NCBI GenBank assembly: GCA_031282665.1
Contig: JAITDH010000216.1
Location: 1 to 15,312 of the forward strand
DNA length: 15,312 nt
Reading direction: 5' to 3'
Source of the DNA: Zoogloeaceae bacterium
Lineage (GTDB): Bacteria; Pseudomonadota; Gammaproteobacteria; Burkholderiales; Rhodocyclaceae
The notes under the pieces were generated by a model that saw only the letters and a program-made list of their open reading frames with translations, was not told where the DNA came from and ran no database searches. Both the position numbers and the translations under genes were made by a program. This document shows, piece by piece, positions 1 to 7,023 of the stretch. Positions within the stretch are counted from its first letter, which is position 1. The number at the start of each line of letters is the position of its first letter.

Positions 1-3000
1 TTCGTCCGTGCGGCCCTGTTTGCGCAGGAGGGCGGCGCGGCGTTCGTATTCTTTCCACAGGGGCTGGTAGTCGCGCAGGGCGCGCTCGTCCCTGGCGGGG
101 TCGGATTTCAGTTTGTCGAGCCGCAGTTGCGCGGCTTTCAGGTAGCGGGGGAAGTGTTGCAGGCGCTCGAAGGGGGTGTCGGCGATGAAGGTCTTGTGGA
201 TCAGGTGTTTCACCTGCGCTTCGATGTCGACGATGGCGGCGGCGTGCGCCTTGCCGGCCGGGAGTTTTTTCATGAGCGCCTGCCATTCGGCGAGGATGGC
301 GGCAACGAGGCGGCAGGTTTCCTGCGCGATCAGTCCGAGGCGTTGCCGCGCCTCGTCGCAGCGCGCCTTGAACTGTGCCGCGTCGACCGGCCGGGGTTCG
401 CCCAGGCAGGCGCGTTCGAAGACGAGGTCGATGATCTGGCGCTTCAATTCTTCCGCCGTGCCCAGCGCCATGTATTGCATCGACATGCGGGATAGGTCCG
501 GCAGTTGCTTGTTGAGGTATTTGACCTGTTCCTTCAGTTGCAGCATGAAGAGGCGCCGCAGTCCCCGCGCGTGGATGCGGCGGGCTTCGTCCGGGTTGTC
601 GAAGACCTTGATGCTGACGGAATCGCCGTCGTCGTCATCACACAGGGCAGGGTAGCCGACGACGGATTGCCCGCCGAGCGGGATTTCCATCAATTCGGGC
701 AGTTCGCCGAATGTCCAGTCGGTGAGGTTCGTGTAGCCGGAAGGGGTTTCGTGCAGTTCGGCAAAGCTCGCGCGCGCCTGGCCGCCCCAGCGGGCTTTCA
801 GTTCGTGCAGGTTGCGGCCCATGTCCAGTTGCCGCCCATGCTCGTCGATGAGGCGGATGTTCATGACGAGGTGCGCGGGCAGGGCGTCCATGCGGAAGGC
901 GTCCGGGGTCACCGCCCAGCCGCGCGCGTTCAGGCCGCTTTCGGCGAGGATGAATTCGATGAGGGGAGGGAGGATGCCCGCCTGCAGACGCTTTTCGTCC
1001 TGCTCCGCCCAGGCGATGAAGCGTTCGGCGAATTCCGGCACGGGGACGAGTTTGGCGCGGATTTTCTGCGGCAGGGTCTTGATGAGCTGGACGACCTTTT
1101 CTTTCGCCAGCCCTGGAACGAGCCATTCCAGCCGGGGGGCGGGCAACTGGTTCAGTTGCATGAGTGGCACGTTCAGGGTGACGCCGTCCCTGGGGCTGCC
1201 CGGTTCGAAGTGGTAGGAAAGCGAATATTGAGGTGCGCCGGGGCCGGCGGAACATTTCAGGTGCGGAGGAAAGGCGTCGGTCGTGATGCCGGCGGCCGAG
1301 TGGCGCATGAGGTCTTCCCGCGCGAGGAAAAGCAGGCGGGGATTTTCCCGTTCCGCCTGCCGTCGCCAGTGGTCGAAGGTCGCGCCGTTGTGGATGCCTT
1401 CCGGGATCAGGTGGTCGTAGAAGGCGTGGATGAGTTCGTCGTCCACCAGCACGTCCTGGCGGCGCTGCTTGTGTTCCAGGCGCTCGATGTCCTCGATCAA
1501 CTGGCGATTGTGCTGCCAGAAAGGCCAGCGGCGGGCGTGGCTTTCCTCGACTTCGCCGCCGACGAGCGCCTGGCGGATGAAGATGTTCCGTCCTTCGTCC
1601 GGCGCCATCGGGCCGTAATGCACGCGGCGCTTGGGGCAGATGACGGCGCCGTACAGGGTGAGGCGTTCCCAGGCGGCGACCTGCATCGCCTTTTTTTCCC
1701 AATGCGGATCGAAATAGCTTTTGCGGATCAGGTGCGGGGCGACTTCTTCCAGCCATTCCGGTTCGATGCGGGCGACGCAGCGGGCATAGAGGCGCGTGGT
1801 TTCGGTGATTTCCGCCGCCATGATCCATTTGCCCGCCTTCTTTTGCAGCGGCGAGCCGGGATGCACGAGAAAGCGGATGCCGCGCGCGCCCAGGTAATAG
1901 CCGCTTTCGTCCGATTTCATGCCGAAGTTGCCGATCAACCCGGCAAGCAGCGATTTGTGGATGGCGGCATAGTCGCCGGGCAGCTCGTTTTCGCGCCAGT
2001 CCATTTCCGCCACGAGCGCGTGCAACTGGCTGTGGACTTCCCGCCATTCGCGCATGCGCAGCCAGGAGAGAAAGTTCGCCCGGCAGTGTTCCTGCAATTT
2101 CCGGTTGGATTTCTTGTGCGCGATTTCCGCCTCGTACCAGTCCCAGAGCCGCAGCCAGCCCATGAATTCGGATTTTTCTTCCGCGTTGCCCGCGCCGCTG
2201 CCCGCATGCATGAGGCGGCGGTGCGCCTCGTCCGCCTGCTGCTGTTTTTCCTGCGGCCGTTCGCGCGGGTCCTGCGCGGACAGCGCGGCGGCGATGATGA
2301 GCACTTCCTTCAGGCAGCCCCGTTCCCGCGCCGCCACGATCATGCGGGCGATGCGCGGATCGAGCGGCAGGCGCGCGAGGATGCGCCCCGTTTCGGTGAG
2401 CTGGCGCGCCTTGTCCAGCGCGCCCAGTTCCTGCAAAAGCTGGTAACCGTCGTTGATGGCCTTTTCCTGCGGCGCTTCGAGGAAGGGAAAACGCTCGACA
2501 TCGGTCAGTTTCAGCGCCTTCATCCGCAGGATCACGCCGGCCAGCGACGAGCGCAGGATTTCCGGATCGGTGAAGGGCGGGCGGGCCGCGAAATCCGCTT
2601 CGTCATAAAGGCGGATGCATACCCCGGCGGCGACGCGCCCGCAGCGTCCCGCTCTTTGCCGCGCCGCCGCCTGGCTGATTTTTTCCACCTGCAACTGTTC
2701 GATCTTGTTCCGCCAGGAATAGCGCTTGACCCGCGCCAGCCCGCTATCCACCACGTAACGGATGCCGGGGACGGTGAGCGAGGTTTCCGCCACATTGGTC
2801 GCCAGCACGATGCGCCGCCCTCCAGCGGGACGGAAGATGCGGTCCTGCTCGGCGGCGGAAAGGCGGGAGAACAGCGGCAGGATTTCCGTCAGCGGCGGAT
2901 GGTGCTTGCGCAGCGATTCCGCCGCCTCGCGGATCTCCCGCTCGCCGGGGAGGAAGACGAGGATGTCGCCCGCGCCCAGGCGGGAAAGCTCGTCGCAGGC

Positions 3001-3858
3001 ATCGACGATGGCGTCGTACAGGTCGCGCTCGTCCCTGGGCGCTTCCCCGGCCTTCTCCGTTTTTTCGATTTCCTCCGGCAACACCGGGCGGTAGCGCAGC
3101 TCCACCGGATACAGGCGGCCCGACACCTCGATGACCGGCGCATCCTGGAAATGACGCGAAAAACGCTCGGCATCTATCGTGGCCGAGGTGATGATGAGCT
3201 TCAGGTCGGGGCGGCGCGGCAGGATTTCCTTCAGGTAACCGAGGAGAAAGTCGATGTTGAGGCTGCGCTCGTGCGCTTCGTCGATGATGATCGTGTCGTA
3301 GGCGGAAAGCGTGGGGTCGCCCTGGGTTTCCGCCAGCAGGATGCCGTCCGTCATCAGCTTCACCCAGGAATCCGGCGCGGTCCTGTCCTGGAAGCGGATC
3401 TTCACCCCGACCCCGGCGCCGACCTCGCTCTTCAACTCATGCGCCAGGCGCGCCGCGACCGAGCGCGCCGCCAGCCGCCGGGGTTGCGTATGCCCGATCC
3501 ATCCCGCCGCGCCGCGGCCGTTTTCCAGGCAGATCTTGGGAATCTGCGTCGTTTTGCCGGAGCCCGTCTCGCCGCAGACGATGACGACCTGATGCTGGCG
3601 GATCAGGCGGGCGATTTCGGCGCGTTTTTCATTGACCGGCAGGTCTGCCGGAAAATCCGGCCTGGGCAACCCTGCCTTGCGCGCCGCGAAGGCGGCGCGG
3701 GAACGGGCGAGGAGGGCGGCGAGATCCTTTTCGGCCAGCTCCCTTTTCCCTTCCCCGGAACGCTTCGCCGCCCGGCTCAACGCCAGCAGACGAGCATGGT
3801 CGCGCGCCAGACAGTCACAAAAAAGTGTATCGGAACGGGGTTTGCGGGAATTCATCAT
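1..3858 (-). CDS. hrpA: ATP-dependent RNA helicase HrpA (DEAH box), C-terminus cut by window edge
   Basis: Reading the minus strand from 3858 gives 1286 uninterrupted codons to position 1 with no stop, so the gene runs off the window. E. coli HrpA is about 1300 residues, so only a short tail should be missing. Visible helicase motifs in order: Walker A GETGSGKT (about 96-103), TQPRRLAA (motif Ia, about 124-131), DEAH (about 191-194), SAT (about 220), and the later motif VI region with QRAGRCGRV. The long C-terminal half matches the HrpA-specific extension (OB-fold and DUF3418 type). The family unwinds RNA; E. coli HrpA acts on mRNA processing and on stalled or collided ribosomes in the cytoplasm. 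Start: tandem ATG ATG at 3858 and 3855, without a Shine-Dalgarno sequence; a TAAAAT box ends 8 nt upstream. The gene is divergent from the XRE gene across a repeat-bearing gap. A long open frame on the opposite strand (505-3975) is a GC-driven shadow. Confidence 0.97.
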   Translation of the reverse strand, partial: MMNSRKPRSDTLFCDCLARDHARLLALSRAAKRSGEGKRELAEKDLAALLARSRAAFAARKAGLPRPDFPADLPVNEKRAEIARLIRQHQVVIVCGETGSGKTTQIPKICLENGRGAAGWIGHTQPRRLAARSVAARLAHELKSEVGAGVGVKIRFQDRTAPDSWVKLMTDGILLAETQGDPTLSAYDTIIIDEAHERSLNIDFLLGYLKEILPRRPDLKLIITSATIDAERFSRHFQDAPVIEVSGRLYPVELRYRPVLPEEIEKTEKAGEAPRDERDLYDAIVDACDELSRLGAGDILVFLPGEREIREAAESLRKHHPPLTEILPLFSRLSAAEQDRIFRPAGGRRIVLATNVAETSLTVPGIRYVVDSGLARVKRYSWRNKIEQLQVEKISQAAARQRAGRCGRVAAGVCIRLYDEADFAARPPFTDPEILRSSLAGVILRMKALKLTDVERFPFLEAPQEKAINDGYQLLQELGALDKARQLTETGRILARLPLDPRIARMIVAARERGCLKEVLIIAAALSAQDPRERPQEKQQQADEAHRRLMHAGSGAGNAEEKSEFMGWLRLWDWYEAEIAHKKSNRKLQEHCRANFLSWLRMREWREVHSQLHALVAEMDWRENELPGDYAAIHKSLLAGLIGNFGMKSDESGYYLGARGIRFLVHPGSPLQKKAGKWIMAAEITETTRLYARCVARIEPEWLEEVAPHLIRKSYFDPHWEKKAMQVAAWERLTLYGAVICPKRRVHYGPMAPDEGRNIFIRQALVGGEVEESHARRWPFWQHNRQLIEDIERLEHKQRRQDVLVDDELIHAFYDHLIPEGIHNGATFDHWRRQAERENPRLLFLAREDLMRHSAAGITTDAFPPHLKCSAGPGAPQYSLSYHFEPGSPRDGVTLNVPLMQLNQLPAPRLEWLVPGLAKEKVVQLIKTLPQKIRAKLVPVPEFAERFIAWAEQDEKRLQAGILPPLIEFILAESGLNARGWAVTPDAFRMDALPAHLVMNIRLIDEHGRQLDMGRNLHELKARWGGQARASFAELHETPSGYTNLTDWTFGELPELMEIPLGGQSVVGYPALCDDDDGDSVSIKVFDNPDEARRIHARGLRRLFMLQLKEQVKYLNKQLPDLSRMSMQYMALGTAEELKRQIIDLVFERACLGEPRPVDAAQFKARCDEARQRLGLIAQETCRLVAAILAEWQALMKKLPAGKAHAAAIVDIEAQVKHLIHKTFIADTPFERLQHFPRYLKAAQLRLDKLKSDPARDERALRDYQPLWKEYERRAALLRKQGRTDE

Positions 3859-3866
3859 GGGCGCGG

Positions 3867-3872
3867 ATTTTA
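3867..3872 (-). promoter_or_regulatory. Candidate -10 box of hrpA
   Basis: Read on the minus strand the sequence is TG-TAAAAT followed by CCGCGCCC and then the ATG. The box ends 8 nt before the start codon, so a transcript would begin at or about 2 nt before the ATG. The -35 position would fall inside the neighbouring heptamer repeat and has no good match. This is a sequence-pattern call only. Confidence 0.35.
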
Positions 3873-4019
3873 CAGGATCAGGATCAGGGATCAGATGTCA
3901 GGGATCAGGAGACAGAGGACAGAGCGCGCGCGTTGCGTGGTCAGTGGCCGTATGCGCGTGGTTTGCTTCTTCTGATACCTGATTCCTGATACCTGATGCC
4001 GAAGGCCTGTCCTCTGTCA
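3873..4019 (+). repeat. Dispersed heptamer-based intergenic repeat, copy 1
   Basis: First copy of an element shared with 5397-5545 and 7873-8012. It opens with two CAGGAT hexamers and then six contiguous heptamers that each begin with CAG (3885-3926: CAGGGAT, CAGATGT, CAGGGAT, CAGGAGA, CAGAGGA, CAGAGCG). Next come the GC block GCGCGCGCGTTGCG, a GTGGTCA/GTGGCCG part (about 3938-3951), the tandem CTGATAC, CTGATTC, CTGATAC, CTGATG (3972-3998), and a closing GTCCTCTGTC that is complementary to the CAGAGGACAG near the start. The right-hand GC hairpin is reduced to AAGGCCT. It fills the hrpA-proximal half of the 356-nt gap 3859-4214, which holds no gene I can support; the other half is the promoter and leader of the XRE gene. 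Confidence 0.85.
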
Positions 4020-4043
4020 TTACACAAAATTGTAAGAATGTTA

Positions 4044-4071
4044 TTGCGCATACGACAAGAGTTTATATAAT
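4044..4071 (+). promoter_or_regulatory. Sigma-70-type promoter of the XRE gene
   Basis: TTGCGC (4044-4049), a 16-nt spacer and a perfect TATAAT (4066-4071) predict transcription from about 4078. That leaves a leader of about 137 nt before the ATG at 4215. The region is clearly richer in A and T than its surroundings. A small inverted pair CCATGT/ACATGG (4121-4126 and 4135-4140) lies in the leader. Confidence 0.65.
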
Positions 4072-4075
4072 TGTG

Positions 4076-4098
4076 CAAACATTTTTCAAAAATGTTTG
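4076..4098. promoter_or_regulatory. Perfect 11-bp inverted repeat at predicted transcription start: candidate operator
   Basis: The left arm CAAACATTTTT (4076-4086), one central C (4087) and the right arm AAAAATGTTTG (4088-4098) form a perfect dyad with no mismatch. It spans roughly -2 to +20 of the promoter at 4044-4071, where a bound repressor would block initiation. XRE-family regulators often bind such dyads and repress their own gene, so the adjacent regulator is the natural candidate ligand. There is no long T-run after it, so a terminator role is less likely. Confidence 0.55.
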
Positions 4099-4214
4099 GG
4101 AACCGACAGTCGTTATATCTCCATGTCGCATGAAACATGGCAGCGCGCGATGATAATGGCAGATATGGCAGCCTTGACGTTCGTTTACTACATCTAATGA
4201 TTGAGAGGGAAACC

Positions 4215-4526
4215 ATGAGCAACGAAAAAACCCCGGACACCTTGAACCCGCGCGAGATCCGCCATCGCCTCGGCCTGAACCAGCAGCAGTTCTGGTCCAG
4301 GATCAACGTCACGCAGAGCGGCGGCTCCCGGTACGAAAGCGGCCGCAACATGCCGAAGCCCGTGCGCGAGCTTCTGCGCCTTGTCCATGTCGAGCAGATC
4401 GACATCTACAAGCTGAAGCGCGAGGACGTCGAAGTCGCCGAATACCTGAAAAAATACGAGCCGGAGCTTTTCAAGTCCCTGAAAAAGCAGGCGAGAGAAA
4501 AAAAGAAAAACCACGATAACAACTAA
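4215..4526 (+). CDS. Small XRE-type helix-turn-helix transcriptional regulator
   Basis: The product is 103 residues. Residues about 12-50 form a single HTH: NPREIRHRLGLNQQQFW is followed by the recognition-helix segment VTQSGGSRYESGRNMP (32-47), which matches the XRE/Cro pattern of a glutamine-rich second helix and S-R-x-E-x-G-R. The C-terminal half is charged and helical and ends in a lysine-rich tail. There is no second domain, so an effector is not evident. Start: ATG 4215 has AGAGGG 5 nt upstream. An in-frame ATG at 4137 lacks a ribosome site and would add 26 residues that do not look like this family. The gene is monocistronic: own promoter at 4044, terminator at 4545. It converges with the radical SAM gene, with 23 nt between the stop codons. 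The target genes are unknown; autoregulation is inferred from the operator-like dyad. Confidence 0.85.
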   Translation: MSNEKTPDTLNPREIRHRLGLNQQQFWSRINVTQSGGSRYESGRNMPKPVRELLRLVHVEQIDIYKLKREDVEVAEYLKKYEPELFKSLKKQAREKKKNHDNN

Positions 4527-4544
4527 CTCCAAACTTTAGCCCGC

Positions 4545-4587
4545 GGGCGTCAGGGGGAAACTTGCACCCTGACGCCCGTTTTCTTTT
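4545..4587 (+). terminator. Rho-independent terminator of the XRE gene
   Basis: GGGCGTCAGGG (4545-4555) pairs perfectly with CCCTGACGCCC (4567-4577) around an 11-nt loop and is followed by GTTTTCTTTT. The T-rich tail exists only on the plus strand. The left arm and loop contain the stop codon (4552-4550) and last codons of the convergent radical SAM gene, and the right arm lies wholly inside its coding sequence. Confidence 0.85.
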
Positions 4588-5398
4588 CGATTTCCCGTCC
4601 CCATGCCAGCATGGCCGCATCCGGGAGCCTTTCCAGTTCCGCCGCTGCACTTTGTTGCGAGCCGCGCGCCAGACCGTAGAGATGAACGCCGCGGACGACA
4701 TCGGCGGCCTGGGAGAGGAGGGCGAGGTAGGCTTCCCTGGCTTCCTTTCCGGGCGCTTCCCCGCGGCGCGCAAACCAGCAGGTCTGCACCCAGGTCGGCA
4801 CGATGCCCGCGCAGAGGCGAAGGCGGCGCAGCACGGCTTCCGGCGTATCGCGCACCTGATTGACGGCGAACATGCCTTCCGGGTCTCCACGGTCGATCTT
4901 GAACCAGGCTTCCCCTCCGGCGGCGGCCAGCCGTTCGAGGGCATCCCGCACCCTTTTCCTTTCCACCAGGCTACCGTTGGTAATCAGCCTCAGCGGCAAG
5001 CGTCCGGACAGATGGAATTCGCGCATGACGGCGGCCGTTCGCTCCAGCGCGGCGGGAAATTCCACCGCGCTGGTCGGCTCGCCGTCGCCGGAAAAGGCGA
5101 TGTCCGACAGCTTCCGGTAGGCGCTCTCCGCCACATGCCGAAGCAGATAATCGCCTTGCAGGGCTTCTTGCAGGAAACTTCGCAATTCCCCCTCCAGCAT
5201 GGCGAGATCGACGGCGTCGGGCGTGCCCCGGCGCAGGTTTTCCACCTGGCAATAGACGCAGGCCCAGTTGCAGGCGCGGTTGAGGTTGAGATTGATCCCG
5301 ATGGACACGCCGCCCGCGCGACGGGAAAGGACGGGATAGACATAGGTCAACCTCGCCTGATCGCGGCGATGATCCGTGATGGCAAGGAATTCACTCAT
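4550..5398 (-). CDS. Radical SAM protein of unknown function (COG0731-like)
   Basis: The product is 282 residues. The cluster-binding motif is C43-x3-C47-x2-C50 (CNWACVYC), and the SAM-binding GDGEPT lies at about 104-109, preceded by DIAFSG. LITNGSLV and WFKIDRGDPEGM continue the usual partial TIM-barrel pattern. The short family with this layout is annotated as radical SAM, related to the COG0731 (wyosine synthetase-like) group. In bacteria the substrate is unknown to me. No further cysteine-rich domain for extra iron-sulfur clusters is visible. It lies divergently beside queD, but it lacks the QueE pattern, so a queuosine role is not supported. Start: ATG 5398 is the only sensible one, yet no Shine-Dalgarno precedes it and the dispersed repeat begins right there. 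The 3' end overlaps the XRE terminator hairpin. Confidence 0.88.
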   Translation of the reverse strand: MSEFLAITDHRRDQARLTYVYPVLSRRAGGVSIGINLNLNRACNWACVYCQVENLRRGTPDAVDLAMLEGELRSFLQEALQGDYLLRHVAESAYRKLSDIAFSGDGEPTSAVEFPAALERTAAVMREFHLSGRLPLRLITNGSLVERKRVRDALERLAAAGGEAWFKIDRGDPEGMFAVNQVRDTPEAVLRRLRLCAGIVPTWVQTCWFARRGEAPGKEAREAYLALLSQAADVVRGVHLYGLARGSQQSAAAELERLPDAAMLAWGREIEKKTGVRVQVSP

Positions 5399-5545
5399 CA
5401 GGAGACAGGAGGACAGAGGACAGAGCGCGCGCGTTGCGCGCTCTGTAGTCCGTGGTCGGTAGCCCGTATGTGCATGCTGTTCGCCTTTTCTGATTCCTGA
5501 TACCTGATTCCTGATTCCAGGGCCGCGCAGCGGCCGCTCTGGCCC
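5397..5545 (+). repeat. Dispersed heptamer-based intergenic repeat, copy 2
   Basis: Similarity to copy 1 begins at ATCAGGAGACAG (5397 onward), inside the start codon of the minus-strand radical SAM gene. Then follow AGGACAG units, a perfect 11-bp stem ACAGAGCGCGC/GCGCGCTCTGT (5420-5430 with 5436-5446, loop GCGTT), the heptamers GTAGTCC, GTGGTCG, GTAGCCC, GTATGTG (5445-5472), the tandem CTGATTC, CTGATAC, CTGATTC, CTGATTC (5490-5517), and the hairpin GGCCGC-GCA-GCGGCC (5521-5535). The closing CTCTG is followed by GGCC instead of TCCTCTG, so the right end has decayed. It occupies most of the 191-nt gap between the radical SAM gene and queD. Confidence 0.88.
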
Positions 5546-5551
5546 TATAAT
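5546..5551 (+). promoter_or_regulatory. Candidate -10 box of queD
   Basis: A perfect TATAAT lies 38 nt before the queD ATG, directly after the end of repeat copy 2. The place of a -35 box (about 5522-5529) is inside the GC hairpin of the repeat and shows no match to TTGACA. If this promoter is used, the repeat supplies its upstream half. Confidence 0.45.
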
Positions 5552-5589
5552 GTACCGCTCTTCACTTCACCACGGAATACGCTTCTGCC

Positions 5590-6039
5590 ATGCAAATCAC
5601 CCGCCGCCTGGAATTCGACGCCGGACACCGGATTCCCGATCATGCAAGCCAGTGCCGCAATCTGCACGGTCACCGCTATGTGTTGGAAATCACCCTCGAA
5701 GGGAAGGTCGTCGATACGCCCGGAGATGCCGCCCGCGGCATGGTCATGGATTTTGCCGACATCAAGCGGGTCGCGCGGGAGCAACTGGTGGACGCCTGGG
5801 ATCACGCCTTCCTCGTCTATCGTCATGACACGCCGGTCGTCGCCTTCCTGCAAAGCCTGGAGGGGCACAAGACCGTGATCCTGGATGTCATCCCCACCGC
5901 CGAGAACCTGGCACGGCGCGCTTTTGCCATCCTCGCCCCCGCCTACCGGGAACTCTACGGCCAGCGGCTGCGCCTGGCTTCCATCCGTCTCTACGAGACG
6001 CCGAACTGCTGGGCGGACGTCTGCGCGGAAGATGCGTGA
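5590..6039 (+). CDS. queD: 6-carboxytetrahydropterin synthase QueD (PTPS family)
   Basis: The product is 149 residues. QueD converts 7,8-dihydroneopterin triphosphate to 6-carboxy-5,6,7,8-tetrahydropterin, an early cytoplasmic step toward the tRNA nucleoside queuosine. The zinc ligands are H13 (FDAGHR), H26 and H28 (LHGHRY). The catalytic cysteine is C22 in the QueD-type CxxxHGH arrangement, the Asp-His pair is D71-H72 (WDHAFL), and the C-terminal pterin-anchoring glutamate is E136 (LYETPNCW). All family landmarks are therefore present. The N-terminus FDAGHRIPDH is at the expected distance from M1, which supports the start at 5590; the ribosome site is weak (GGAA about 14 nt upstream). Other queuosine genes are not in the window. 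It converges with glnB, with 28 nt between them. Confidence 0.95.
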   Translation: MQITRRLEFDAGHRIPDHASQCRNLHGHRYVLEITLEGKVVDTPGDAARGMVMDFADIKRVAREQLVDAWDHAFLVYRHDTPVVAFLQSLEGHKTVILDVIPTAENLARRAFAILAPAYRELYGQRLRLASIRLYETPNCWADVCAEDA

Positions 6040-6050
6040 AGAGATACAAA

Positions 6051-6066
6051 GAGGCGCAAGGGCCTC
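6051..6066 (-). terminator. Weak candidate terminator between queD and glnB
   Basis: GAGGC (6051-6055) and GCCTC (6062-6066) can pair around a 6-nt loop in the 28-nt convergent gap. On the minus strand the stem is followed by a loosely T-rich stretch, TTTGTATCTCTT, which suits the end of the glnB transcript. The stem is only 5 bp, so this is a low-confidence call. Confidence 0.3.
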
Positions 6067-6067
6067 G

Positions 6068-6442
<375 letters not shown>

Positions 6443-6991
6443 TTAAAAATGAGGCTTCTTCTGGCTGCTTTCGAAGCGTTCGATGGAAGACAGGATTTCC
6501 TCCCTGGCGGCTTCGATATTTTTCCAACCCCGGATTTTCACCCATTTTCCGGCCTCGAGATCCTTGTAATGCCGGAAAAAATGCTCGATTTGTTGTAAAA
6601 GCAGGGGTTGCAGGTCGTCTATATTGCGGATTTCATTGTACAGGGGGGTCAGCTTGGCGACCGGCACGGCGATCACCTTGGCATCCACGCCCGCTTCATC
6701 CTCCATCTCCAGCATGCCCAGCGGGCGGCAATGCACCACCACGCCGGGTTGCAGCGGACAAGGCGCGATGACCAGCGCATCCACCGGATCTCCATCCTCG
6801 GAAAGAGTATGCGGGATGAAACCATAGTCGCAGGGATAATGCATCGGCGTCGCCATGAAGCGATCCACCAGGACGCAGCCGGAAGCCTTGTCCAGCTCGA
6901 ACTTGATGCCCGGCGTCTGGGCGGGAATCTCGATGACGACATTGAAACTGTGGGGAACGTCCTTGCCGATGGAGAGGGCGTCGATATTCAT
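6443..6991 (-). CDS. ppa: Inorganic pyrophosphatase, family I
   Basis: The product is 182 residues (E. coli Ppa has 176). It hydrolyses PPi to two phosphates in the cytoplasm with Mg2+ and pulls biosynthetic reactions forward. The metal-binding signature is D66-G-D68-P-V-D71 (EDGDPVDAL). The other metal and substrate residues are D98, D103 and K105 (EDEAGVDAKV), with the substrate-binding Y52 and Y56 region (MHYPCDYGFIPHT) before them. All are present, so the enzyme should be active. The start at 6991 is preceded by GGAG with about 7 nt spacing. The unknown membrane-anchored gene ends 41 nt upstream and glnB follows 36 nt downstream. Confidence 0.97.
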   Translation of the reverse strand: MNIDALSIGKDVPHSFNVVIEIPAQTPGIKFELDKASGCVLVDRFMATPMHYPCDYGFIPHTLSEDGDPVDALVIAPCPLQPGVVVHCRPLGMLEMEDEAGVDAKVIAVPVAKLTPLYNEIRNIDDLQPLLLQQIEHFFRHYKDLEAGKWVKIRGWKNIEAAREEILSSIERFESSQKKPHF

Positions 6992-7023
6992 TCGTGGCTC
7001 CGTGGGGAAAAGAAAAAGGCGCG

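Noticed and set aside
505..3975. Very long plus-strand open frame (over 1100 codons) across the hrpA region
   Set aside because: It is exactly antisense to hrpA, whose motifs are unmistakable. The predicted peptide is rich in R, F, A, D and H without any domain, as expected from codon bias at high GC.
3873..4019. CRISPR array as the explanation of the short repeats
   Set aside because: Units are 7 nt without spacers of constant length, the repeats are not 24-40 nt long, and no cas gene is present.
4174..4200. Second promoter (TTGACG and TAATGA) close to the XRE start codon
   Set aside because: The spacing is only 13-15 nt and the -10 match is poor; the 4044-4071 promoter is much better.
4137..4214. 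In-frame upstream ATG that would extend the XRE protein by 26 residues
   Set aside because: There is no ribosome site at 4137, whereas ATG 4215 has AGAGGG at good spacing and gives the normal short N-terminus.
4550..5398. Radical SAM gene as QueE (7-carboxy-7-deazaguanine synthase) because queD is next to it
   Set aside because: The cluster motif CNWACVYC and the GDGEPT context differ from QueE, and the N-terminal substrate motifs of QueE are not seen.
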